From: Trema orientale
Lineage: Eukaryota; Streptophyta; Magnoliopsida; Rosales; Cannabaceae
Reading direction: 5' to 3'
Assembly: GCA_002914845.1 (NCBI GenBank)
Contig: JXTC01000160.1
Span: 375,925-439,924 of the forward strand
Length of the DNA stretch: 64,000 nucleotides
A program made the position numbers and the translations under genes. Positions within the stretch are counted from its first letter, which is position 1. Every line of letters begins with the position of its first letter. Shown here in pieces: positions 23,935-34,161 of the stretch. The notes beneath the pieces are model-generated. The model was given only the letters and a program-made list of their open reading frames with translations, was not told the origin of the DNA and did no database searches.

Positions 23935-24625
23935 TTATTTACCAATTGATATTAAAACTAATTTGGTGTAACTTGAGAAACCAATATTCTGGTTTTCGAT
24001 AAACCAATTGGGTTACTTGCCATTTTTTTTTTTGTTATTAATTTGATTAGTAATGAGAAACCAATTTGATAACTGAGAAACTAAATACTTACTTTTTTTT
24101 ATTTAAGGAAATGATTACTTGTTATTCTTAAACCAAAAATCAATTTGGTTTCTACTAGGTAACTAGAAACCATCTAATAGTTGGTTACTTAGTTTTTTTA
24201 TTTAAGGAAATGATTACTTGCTACTCTAACCAAAAATCAATTTGGTTTCTACTAGGTAACTAGAAACCAATCTAATAGTTGGTTATTAAATTGGGTTACT
24301 TGCCTTTTTTTGTTATTAATTTGATTAATAACGAGAAACCAATCTGATAACTACGAAACCAAATACTTACTACTTTTTTTATTTAAGGAAATGATTATTT
24401 GCTACTCTTAAACCAAAAATCAATTTAGTTTCTATTAGGTAACTAGAAACCAATCTAATAGTTGGTTGCTTAGTTTTTTTATTTAAGGAAATGATTACTT
24501 GCTACTCTTAAACTAAAAATCAATTTGATTTCTACTAGGTAACCAGAAACCAATCTAATAATTAGTTATTAATTTGATTAGTAATGAGAAACCAACTTGA
24601 GAAACTAATATAGTTTCTTAGGGAT
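23935..24625. repeat. Degenerate tandem repeat with AACCAATTTGGTTT-type words
   Basis: The phrase ATTTAAGGAAATGATTACTT recurs at about 24102, 24199, 24379 and 24480, and phrases like GGTAACTAGAAACCAATC recur with it. Spacings near 98, 179 and 101 suggest a higher-order unit of about 280 bp. Many words are self-complementary (AACCAA/TTGGTT). Confidence 0.7.
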
Positions 24626-24628
24626 TTG

Positions 24629-24742
24629 AACTCGTGACCTCTTGAATAAGAGGTATCCTAGTAGCTATCACATTAATGGCATGGTGGTTACTAAAATACC
24701 TCTTATTTAAGAGGCCATAAATTCAAATTTTGGGGACTATAT
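24629..24742. repeat. Inverted pair of tRNA/SINE-like arms
   Basis: The two arms GACCTCTTGAATAAGAGGTA and TACCTCTTATTTAAGAGGCC are inverted copies, and each extends into a GATTTGAACTC/AAATTCAAATTT block like a degenerate RNA polymerase III B box. About 40 bases lie between the arms. It looks like two SINE heads in opposite orientation, or one foldback element. Confidence 0.5.
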
Positions 24743-24886
24743 TTTGGGGAATGAAAGTACCCAAAGTCAATGAGAGTATTATTGAACAAATAACAAGCAG
24801 ACCTATCATTTTGTAGAAGATTTTCTTCAAACAATAATGACCGATAGAGATTTAAGTAGAGGGAGAGATGATTTGTTTTTGAACAC

Positions 24887-24918
<32 letters not shown>

Positions 24919-26161
24919 ATGGCTTCGTGCAGTGATAGAATTAGAAAGATCGAGTGAGTTGGGTAGGCAAATAAAGAAAGAAACAACAGTTTTTATTGCA
25001 TTGAGAGCTATACATTTACAAATGACCAGGCCTATCTATATTTAGAGGCATCCATAGTATCAGTTAACACCCTTAAAAAAGGGCTTCAAAGCAAATTGGT
25101 TGACCTAAAGCCGAGATTTAACCACCTCTTAAAGGGCTTGTCAGAAAATCACCTCATGAGATGTCAAAACCAATTTGACATTTTAGAGTATAGTACTATA
25201 GTTGCTCATGCTTCATGTATATATGTATATATATAAGTTATAATTTCTCTCCAGTTGGGGTCATTATTAAATTTGACTTTCTATTAAAGCATGTGATTAA
25301 AAAAAATAAAAGAGTGACAAATTATAGTCATTTATAAAAGAGTGAATTGCAAAAAAATACTTTCAAATTTGGATTCTACAAAATAGTATTTTGAGATTAA
25401 GAATTTCTGAAATTAAATATTCTCGACTGACTTTTTGACAAATTTTAGTAACCAAAAAATAATAGTGTCCTCTGTTAAAACTTGATTAATCCTTATTATT
25501 CTCATTAATTTTGACGATATTATTGTCTTTTATCAGTTGAATCAAAAAGTCAACTCATGGTATTAATTTTCAAAAATTCTTAATCTCAAGTTATTATATT
25601 GCAGAGTCTAAATTTCAGAGTTTAAATTGCAAAACACTCAAACCTTAGGGTATTTTTTTAAAATTTACCTTTTATAAAACTAGAACTTTAATTTAATAAA
25701 AAGTTTGGATTTCCAAAATTACTTTTTCTAATTCAATCTTGATTGAAAATTTCTGACCATGTCAAAAAATGATAAAAATGAATGAGGCGACACCAGGAAG
25801 GTAATTGATCGTGATCGATTATAGTCAAAATGTTTTGACTATAGTCCAGTAATTTAATTTTCGATTGGCATTGAGCCATCGATCAAAAAATTTTGACTAG
25901 AGTCAATATTTTTCGACTGTTGGTCAAAAAATTTTTTAAGCTGAACAAGTTTGATCACGGTTGAAAATTTTCAACCCTATTTGAGTGTAGGCACGATTAG
26001 AATAAACAGTGATGACAAGGTTCTACAGGTATATGAAGATGAATGCGTTTTAAGATTTGTTAGGAAATACAGTATATATCCAAATAATTTTAATTATGTG
26101 ACATGATAATAAAAATTAGTTGTAAAAATATTCATGAATGAGTCTTTTTCTTCATCATGAC
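24743..26161. other. Intergenic region with a GA microsatellite
   Basis: A (GA)n tract lies at about 24889-24913. A short perfect hairpin TATAGTCAAAA-TG-TTTTGACTATA lies at 25820-25843. No gene is visible. Confidence 0.5.
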
Positions 26162-26376
26162 AGTCTTAGTAAATATGAAGTATTGCTTGAATTAGATATT
26201 GCACGTCAAAAGCAATTGTTTTTTTTTTTTTTTCAATCCAAATAAATGTGCCATCAAAATCGGCTTTCCTAGTCTTAGTAAATATAAAGTATTGCTTAAA
26301 TTAGATATTGCACGTCAAAAGCAATTGTTTTCTTTTTTTCAATCCAAATAAATGTGCCATCAAAATCGGCTTTCCT
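26162..26376 (+). repeat. Tandem duplication, about 107-bp unit
   Basis: Copies at 26162-26270 and 26271-26376 share AGTCTTAGTAAATAT and CCATCAAAATCGGCTTTCCT. They differ in a T-run and a few bases. The copies adjoin the SINE insertion site. Confidence 0.88.
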
Positions 26377-26484
26377 AATAGGAAACTTTTGCATATATAG
26401 ATAGAGCTCTCTTTAGTCAAAAGATACGTTTGACGTGTGACACATGACATGTGACATGTGCTATCAATAGCAAATGTCCTTTTT

Positions 26485-26892
26485 TTTTTTATAACTGAAA
26501 GGGGAGGAGGGGGCGACCAGCGTGGCAACCCTCCCTGGGCGTGACCATAGGAGCTCCAACCCCGCTCAGGAATGTTCCCCAAGACCCTATCGGCTGGGTC
26601 GCCACCACCGGACGGTGGAGTGAGTCACCTGAACCCCAACCGAGCAACTAGTGGTAACGGCACCCGGGGGTAGAGGGCCGGACATGGGCTGACAGGTATG
26701 TACCCTCACATTTAAGACCCCCCGGAGGGGGTCACCCAGTTCGAACCCGGGACCTCATGCCCCCGGAAAACAACGAGCTGACAGGTATGTACCCTCACAT
26801 TTAAGACCCCCCGGAGGGGGTCACCCAGTTCGAACCCGGGACCTCATGCCCCCGGAAAACAACGACCACCACTAGGCCACTCGCTCGGTGGT
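26485..26892 (-). mobile_element. tRNA-derived SINE with internal 89-bp duplication
   Basis: On the minus strand the element starts with a tRNA-like head carrying an A box (TGGCCTAGTGG) and a B box (GGTTCGAACTGGG) for RNA polymerase III, and it ends in a short A-rich tail (the T-run at 26481-26490). Perfect 17-bp direct repeats TAGCAAATGTCCTTTTT at 26468-26484 and 26893-26909 are target-site duplications. The body is strikingly GC-rich for this window. An exact 89-bp tandem duplication (26688-26776 and 26777-26865) covers the B box, so there are two of them. Confidence 0.88.
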
Positions 26893-26909
26893 TAGCAAAT
26901 GTCCTTTTT

Positions 26910-27800
26910 ATGTTTTCAAATGTATACTACAAAAATATCAGTGTCATAGTCAGTTGTATCGGACTGTATACTCATCATTTTCCATATTTTCTCGTGTATG
27001 ATTTTGAATCCTCTCTATATCTTATTTTGATTTTATATAACTGTTGTAATGTTCTGCTAGTATACACGCTTACTGATCGGGTGTTTAATAAATGTTGATC
27101 TGGGTAACTTTTTTTATTCTTTTTAAAAAATTATAGCATGCTGATCTTATTCAGGATTTATTCATGATCTGCAGCAAGTGTTGCTAGTGAGATCTAATTA
27201 ATGCATGACATAGACCAGGGAAGTTGAAAGTAAGGATAAGTGTTGGTAGTGATAGCAAACTAATGCATGACATAGACCTGGGAAGTTGAAAGTGGGGATA
27301 ATTTATGAGGAAGACACTTTTGGAAAAATAATTTGAAAGTAGAATTGGACAAATAACTTATATGTCTAATATAGAAATTAAATTGTTGAGATCTAATATA
27401 CTTTTTCTGTTGCAATTGGTAGTTCAATCATGACCCTAATGAATTATTAACCATAAATCTGTATAAATGGATTAACCATTTGGTGGTGTGATATAATCAA
27501 ATGTAATTGCTTCATGTAAAAGCTTAATGAAATTATCTAGCATATATTAGAGTACTGTTTTGGAACAGAACAGGGATCCTTATCCAACTACCCAGTACAT
27601 ATTTGATGCAGCCAGCCTCCCTCTTCTCTCGTACTGATCTCCTAAGACAAGGACCGCTGTAAAAAGGTCAAAGTGGGGTCCACTTTCAAAACCAACAAAT
27701 AATCAGGACCGAAAGAGAATAAATTTACATTTGAGGACTACATGTTTCTTTTGGTAAGGTCATATGGGGACTACATACTCATTTATTCCGGGAATATATA
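26910..27800. other. Intergenic region with a small tandem duplication
   Basis: Two copies of about 62 bp lie at 27176-27240 and 27241-27300, both containing TAATGCATGACATAGACC and GGGAAGTTGAAAGT. No gene is visible. Confidence 0.6.
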
Positions 27801-28155
27801 GGGGTTTGGTTCACTAATTCTATTTCATTAGAATGGAAAATTCATTTGAATGAGTATTTGTTTCAAAAATTTCAGTTTTTCCATTCAGATGAACTTTTAG
27901 AATGTGTGTTTATTTCAACAGTTCAGTTTTTCCATTCAAATGGTCCATTAGAAAAATCAACCATTAGAATGATTTTTGTGTCTTGGATGAGAATGGAAGG
28001 GGAAAGGTGTTTTTGAATGATCCATTCCAATACTCTCATTCTAATTACAACCCATTCCATTATTTTTCCATTCAGATATCTTCCATTCCAATTATAACAC
28101 ATTCTACAATTTCTATTCAAATACACTCATTCAAATAGATGAACTAAACAGGCCC
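27801..28155. mobile_element. MITE with hAT-like terminal inverted repeats
   Basis: The ends GGGGTTTGGTTCA and TGAACTAAACAGGCCC form an imperfect terminal inverted repeat. Inside are ATTCCATTC/GAATGGAA words typical of such plant elements. It is 355 bp with no coding content. A clear 8-bp target duplication is not seen. Confidence 0.55.
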
Positions 28156-28666
28156 ATAATTATCTACTAAGCCCATTTTGTCATGAATAATTAGCACTAT
28201 TGATATCCAAACGTTTTTGCCTACTTGTAGTTTGGTTAATGAAAATTTTTGTTAGCAACTTTTAGCAATTGAATAGACAAATCCATTGCAACTAAGTCCT
28301 ATTCTCTGCAACTAAGTCCTATTCTCATATGTATAATCTGCTAAGTTTTCGGACAAAAAACTCTCATTTTTTTTCGTTAAAAAAAAAAAAGAAACTTCCA
28401 TTTTTTCTGAAAAAACAAACAACTTTCACTTGTAATACACATTTTATTTTTTAGGACAATATTAAAAAAATAAAATATATTCTCTTCCTCTTTTCTTACC
28501 ATCGCTACTCCAATGGTCATCCCTCCTGAGGGGCAACCATGAAATAGTGGTATGCCAAAAAATAAAGAATAAAAATTGATGAATCGGAAAAAAAAAAAAA
28601 AAGAAAAAACCAAGTGACATGACTATAGCGAACTGAAAAAACTGAATAAATCTAAATAGAAAGAAG

Positions 28667-29214
28667 GCTTAATGGCACAAATGATCCCTTGACTATCCAC
28701 TATGAGGAAATTTAGTCCTCAAAGTTTTAATTGTGGCAACTAAGCTCCTAAAATTTTTAATTTAAAATATTTTGGTCCGTGAACTATGTGAATTGCAATC
28801 TGCTATTAAATTTATAGTGAAAAATACACGTAAGAAGCACATTTGGTATCTGAAAGTGTATTTTGAAGGTAATTTGGGAATTTTAAGCAAAAAGAAAAAA
28901 AAAACAATTACAGAAAAATTTTCTCTAAATTTGCAACTCTAAGAATCCTAAAAAATGTGAGCAATATACATTTCTTTCTTTTCAAATTTTTTTATTTAGT
29001 TTATTTTCCTTCAAAAACCCTTTTAGATGCTAACACGTACTTCTCATGTATATTTTCTATCAAAAATTTAATAGAAAGTTGTAATTTAGATAGTTTAAAG
29101 ACTAAACTACTTTAAATCAGAAATTCAGAAGCTTAATTGCCATAATTAGAACTTCGAGGACCAAATCACTTCAAGTTAAATAGTTTAATTAGTGATTATT
29201 TATGCCATAAACCC
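28667..29214. mobile_element. Foldback (long inverted repeat) element
   Basis: The two ends are long inverted copies of each other for roughly 140 bases (TAATGGCACAAATGATCC at left, ATTTATGCCATAAACCC at right). A relative with the same arms lies at 55227-55766. It has no coding region. Confidence 0.65.
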
Positions 29215-29598
29215 TAGAAAGAAAGTTGAATTAAGTTTCACTGGTTGGGTAGAGATGTCGTATCGATACTAGAAAAAGATTTGTGCTTAGCATTGCCTCT
29301 TAGTACAAATTAGTACCCCAAATTTTTCAATGTGATTAATTATCTTAGTTGCATGAGACTATTTTGGGATGTAAATTATTTATCCAAGTCCTAAGTTGAT
29401 ATTAAACACATTATCATGGTAAATAATCCTAATATATTCTACACAATGGCTTAATTCGTCCTTGGGATATATATTGATATCCAAACTAACTCTTTAGGGA
29501 AGGAAAAAAAAGGGGGGGAGGGGAGGGGGACGAAGAAAATCTTAAAATTATTCCAAACAAATACATCAACAATTTTTCTTTTTTTTTGGTGATTTTCA

Positions 29599-29629
<31 letters not shown>

Positions 29630-30359
29630 TTTTATTGACTTATTAGACAATAAAGAAATATTTAATGGCATATTTTAGATATTTCACATTACAAATTTGA
29701 CTAAAAAGATATACATAAGATTTCCTGTTTAGAAAATAGATCACAAATTCTTTTAAATTTTTTTCAGAGTACGTGGTATAAACATGTAGGTCTGATTGGT
29801 TTTAGTTTATTACATAAACTAGCCTAAGTAGGATTTAAACCATTCCCCTCCCATATACTTATATACACTCCTAAGAATCCTAGACCAATTGAACTAGCCT
29901 CAATAGACTAGAAAGTGCCTGATTTAATGGACTAATGAACATCCCTGCCGTGAAATAACTATATATAGTTAAGTGTGTGTGTGTGTTTTTTTTGGAATTT
30001 CTAAATGCATGTGTGCATGAACAATTGAAAAAAAAAAGAAAAAAAAAAAAGGGAAAAAGAAAGGAATGAAGTTAATTATCAAATTTAACTCTCCGGTGAA
30101 TTTTAAAAAAAACTTTTGCAACGTAAGGGTTGTTTTTGTGATCATTTATGATGCAATCCTAGAACGCAAAACCGGCTTTAACATAGGGAGTTATTTGTAA
30201 ATTTTCAGTTATTTAGAAAGGAAAAAAAATAATAATAATAATTGCATGATGATGGTATATTATATATATACCGTTTTCAGAAGAAGCTAGTCATTTTTCA
30301 GTAAGAAGAGTAAGAGGACACAGTTCCACCAGAAGTATTACTATTAGCATGATGTTATT
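29215..30359. other. Intergenic region and putative zinc-finger promoter
   Basis: Microsatellites include (TC)n at about 29599-29634 and (GT)n near 29973-29986. The last 100 bases before 30360 include a TATATATATA box at 30261-30270, about 90-100 bases upstream of the zinc-finger start codon, a sensible core promoter position. Confidence 0.45.
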
Positions 30360-30587
30360 ATGGCGGATGGTGAGGAAAACGTTGACCAGCCCGTTCAACT
30401 TCCACAGCCGCTGCCGGTCAACTTCCCAAGACCATGTTCATTTTGCGGAAAAATCTCAGCCACGCTTGCAGAGCTTAAAACTCACAGAAAGGAAAGACAT
30501 TATAACAAGAAAAAAGATCGATGTGGTCGCTGCGGGCGGACGTTTAGGAGAGATGAGCTCTTTGATGCTCATGAATGTCTTCCCTAA
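30360..30587 (+). CDS. Small two-finger zinc-finger protein (C2H2 and C2HC)
   Basis: An intact single-exon frame of 75 residues. Finger 1 (about residues 26-47) is C-x2-C-x12-H-x4-H, starting CSFCGK. Finger 2 (about residues 54-72) is C-x2-C-x12-H-x1-C, starting CGRCGRTF, so its second histidine is replaced by a cysteine after one residue. The N-terminus is Pro/Gln/Val-rich and acidic. I do not recognise a named family; neither the plant QALGGH signature nor an EAR repressor motif is present. A DNA- or RNA-binding role is only inferred from the fingers. Two ATGs in another frame (30349 and 30352) lie just upstream and would overlap it if transcribed. It is followed after 190 bases by the PIP pseudogene. 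Confidence 0.62.
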   Translation: MADGEENVDQPVQLPQPLPVNFPRPCSFCGKISATLAELKTHRKERHYNKKKDRCGRCGRTFRRDELFDAHECLP

Positions 30588-30777
30588 CCCTAACTCATCT
30601 CTTCTCTGCAGCAGGTCAGTTAACAAAGATCGCTCTTCTTTTTTGATTCTCGTTAATTTACATTTTTCGTTTCTACACTCTTGATGTGATCATTCGTATC
30701 ATCATCTTGACTGCAATGATGTTGGGTGCGTGTGTGTGTCTAAGTCTAATGCATGCTCTACTGTGTGGGTATTCACT

Positions 30778-33368
30778 TCTCAGGGCATTAATGCTTGGGC
30801 TTTTGGAATTGGTGCATGGTACGTTTTTTATCATTATTGTCTACAACTGCGCTGCTGGTAGCTCAGGTAAGCAAGTTCTTCACCAGTTCACCTATATATA
30901 ATTATATATACATCTTTTAGTTTCTTTCAGCATTTTTTTAATTAACCACAAGTAAAAGTGCCATCTTTTTTTCATTTTACTTTTGTTTGAGGCCCATGTT
31001 TGCTATTTTTTTTTTTTCTTTTTGCATGGTGAATGTTCCATGAATCATGAGTTTCTTTGTTTAGTTTAATTTTCTAGCTTCATATGTATTAAAATGAGTC
31101 TCTTCACAGATACCTCGAACAGAAGAGAAAAAAAAATGTAAAGGAACCTCCTTGATCTTCATACGTTTAATAATTTTTTATGAGTGCAAACTTCATGGAT
31201 TTTCTTTAGTTTCTTTTTTGTGTTCCTTTTCTTGTTAGGTGGGTTTGTCATCTTTCTTTTCTTTTCTTTTCTTGATTAGAAATTTGGTCTCTGGTTTATA
31301 ATTTCATCTTGAAAATAATCTCTCTCTAATTAATGGAGTACATAGTGCTTGAGTTTTTCTGAAGAAGAGCTTTTACTAAATCAGATCTGCATTTGTGTAT
31401 CAACAGGAGGACATATCAAACTAGTTGTGACTTTTGGACTCCTCTTGGCAAGGAAGCTCTCTCTTACAATTTCCATTTTCTACAACGGTGCCATCTGTGG
31501 TGTTGGTGCTCTGAAGGGCTTTGAGAAGGCCACTATCTATGAGAGGTTAGGTGGTGGAGCTAAACGTTATTGCTCATGGCTGCACCAGGGGTGATGGCCT
31601 TGTTGCTGGGATTGCAGAGTTGATTGCTATCTTCTTCTTCCTTTACATCATGTTCTTTACTGTAATGGGTCTGTCCAAGTCAGCAGGTAGCAAGTCTACT
31701 GTGGATATTCAGGTTATTGCTTGGGCCTTTGGTCTTGTCTACTGCACTGCTGTTATATCTGGTAAACCATTTCTTCACCAAACTTTGAGATTTTTTTTTT
31801 CCAGCATTTTTTTAATGCCCATTAATCAAAACTTCCTTAACCAGAAGTAAAGTGGGAACTTATTTCGTTTTATTTTGTTATAAGCCCATGTTTGCTAAGT
31901 TTTTTTTTGGTGAATATTTCATGGGTTTCTATAGTTTTTGACTCTCTTCATGCTATGAATTCTTCAGCATTTGTGCCCACAACTTCTTCAAAGAGAGAAA
32001 AGAAAAAGGAATTCTCTTTTTGATTCATATTGCTAATCTTTTCGGTGCAGACTTCATAGATTTTCTTTAGTTTTTTCTGTGTTTTTTTACTTAGGTAACT
32101 TCATGGATTTTCTTTAGTCTTTTCTGTGTTCTTTTCCTTAGGTTGGCTTGTCGTCTTTTAAGGTTCTTTCGGTTTCTATCTTCATTCTGAAATGAGTTTC
32201 TCTCTATTGGAGGAAATAGTGCTTGAGTTTTTAGACGACCCTATACTAACCAGATCTGATTGTTTGTTTGTTTGTAAATTATTAACAGGACACCTCAACC
32301 CTGAAGCAGTGACTTTTGAACTCTCCTTGGCAAGGAATCTCTCTCTTTCGAAAGCCATTTTCTACGTGGTGATGCAGTGCCTTGGTGCCATCTGTGGTGC
32401 TCGTACTGTTGTGAAGGGCTTCGCAAAGGCCTCTACCTATGAGAGGTTGGGTGGTGGAGCCAATATTGTTGTTGCTCATGGTTACACTGTGTTCTCTGCC
32501 ACTGATTCCAAGAGAAACCCCAGTGACTCCCACATCCCTGTATGAGTTCTTTCTCATATTTTCTCTTGCCTTAACTTTGGTTACATGACATATTTGCTTT
32601 ACTGCATTTTGGTTCTCAGATATTTTTCATTATTTGGTGTGTGACTTCCATGTGCCTTGAGAAGGATTTTATAAGACGAATTTCTCTGTTTTCAAATAAT
32701 AGATAGACAGTTGTCTTCTTTTTAAGTTTCCTTGCTAGATTTTTATGTAACTCAACTTTCATGGACTATATTCACTGACTTTCTGGTTTTTGGTGCTTTT
32801 CACGTCTCATGGTTTAGTTATACAGAAATTAGACATAACATCTTAACCCTTTATAAATCATATGGCTAGTCTAGTGGTAAATAATGTATCGGTAGGTATT
32901 AATCTCTTAATAATAATATCATCTTTTGTAGGTTGATATTAATGTTTCAGAACAGTAATAGAACAGGGACTAATCTTGATTTTCTTCTAAACTTTTGTCT
33001 TGCGTGGCAGATCTTGGCTTCTCTCCCAGTTGGGTTCGCAGTGGTCATGGTTCACTTGGTCACCATTGGAACTGGCATCAACACAGCTAGGAGTCTTGGA
33101 GCCGCAATCATCTTCAACAAAGACCATGCTTCGGATGACCATGTAATAAGCATTCTGTTCTCAACCCATGTTACAAATATCCATCTCCTAATTATTTAAT
33201 GGACGGTAGAGATTAAGTCCTAACTATGTCATCTCTTATTTGCAGTGGATGTGGATCTTCTGGGTTGGAACCTTCATTGGTGCTGCTCTTCCTGCTGTGT
33301 ACCACCAGATGGTCATCATGTCAGAGCCAGTCCCTTCGAGGCCAGGGCTTGATCTTTCATTCAGTTGA
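30778..33368 (+). pseudogene. PIP: Rearranged PIP aquaporin pseudogene
   Basis: Pieces of two aquaporin copies lie in order. First, the end of exon 1 (30778-30875, frameshifted). Second, exon 2 (31407 on; TFGLLLARKLSL, ICGVGALKGF) with a one-base insertion near 31563. Third, fused without an intron near 31610, an exon 1 region ([19 protein letters not shown] to 31761). Then exon 2 again (32289-32539), exon 3 (33011-33142) and exon 4 (33246-33368, stop at 33366). Exon 2b has NPEA for NPA and lacks about 15 residues before TVFSATD. Exon 3 has NTA instead of the second NPA. The protein would not form a normal six-helix water channel. Splice signals are largely kept, so a transcript is possible. 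Confidence 0.88.
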
Positions 33369-34010
33369 CACTTGTTTTCTTCTTTCTTCTTCTACTTGTG
33401 TGTTTAACTTTTTCTTTTTCCCATATGCATTTGGTTGGTGGTAGTAGTGTGAAAATTATGTGTGAACTTAATCAGAATGTAATCCAGAGTTTGTGACAGG
33501 TTATTGTTATTAATTAAGGATTCTCTTTATGTTTAGCTCTTTCTTCATTCTTCCAACTAGGCATACTTAGTCATTATCTTTCAATGCTTTTGTATATTAA
33601 TATTCTTTTTTCTTTCTTTAGGAACTTATTATTACTCTTTCGAAACGCATGTTACATTAATAGAGAGAGAAGTCAAAAAGAGAAGGGCAAATAAAACATA
33701 AAAGGGCACCAGTTGAAATTAAAAACAATGATTAACTTTTTTTCCTTTTCCTTTCTCTTCCTCTGGACCAACTTTGGAGACACATAAAAAGAAACTTATT
33801 TGTCCAGAAGCAAATTAAATTACCAATGCTTGAGATTAGGAATGGCTTGGGTAAGCATAAAGGTAAGAAAAGGCAATATATGAATAAATAAATAAGAGCG
33901 GAAGAAAACATTTAAGCAGGGCCAGTCCATTCTCAGTTTCTCATGCATTTTCATTCATTATTTAGGTTAACTCATAGTGTTGACTTTCGAAAAATCAAAA
34001 GTAGTTTTTA
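32838..34010 (+). repeat. Segmental duplicate of 13081-15180
   Basis: This is the paralogue without the solo LTR and without the MITE-like insert. It gives the empty-site sequences used to define both insertions. Confidence 0.8.
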
Positions 34011-34035
34011 TTGACTCGTTCTGTGTGTTTGGAAG

Positions 34036-34161
34036 AGCTAGTGGAAGGGGATGAAGTGACGATCACGCCTTGCTTGCTCCCACGTGTACCATGAGAACTG
34101 CATTGTCAAGTGGCTGAGGAAGAAAAACTCTTGTCCTTTGTGTCGTTCTGCCATGCACTAG
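34036..34161 (+). pseudogene. RING-H2 finger fragment, frameshifted
   Basis: The end of a RING-H2 ubiquitin ligase domain is readable. One frame gives [14 protein letters not shown]. After a frameshift another gives [18 protein letters not shown] then PLCRSAMH and a stop. The H, C and final C-x2-C ligands are present, but the first ligands of the ring are missing. It lies just after the duplicated PIP flank. It is a gene scrap with no sign of function. Confidence 0.72.

Noticed and set aside
26301-26582. A 93-codon minus-strand frame across the tandem repeat and SINE
   Set aside because: It spans a repeat unit and the tail of a SINE; not protein-like.
26700-26880. A functional tRNA gene (A and B boxes present)
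   Set aside because: The boxes belong to a SINE head: no cloverleaf, target duplications at both ends, and an A-rich tail.
30349-30684. A 111-codon frame overlapping the zinc-finger gene
   Set aside because: It has low-complexity composition and no domain. It is an alternative frame of the finger gene, so I kept only its upstream ATGs as a regulatory note.
31349-31850. A novel fused aquaporin gene
   Set aside because: A one-base frameshift at about 31563, missing helices and altered NPA motifs argue for a pseudogene rather than a new channel.
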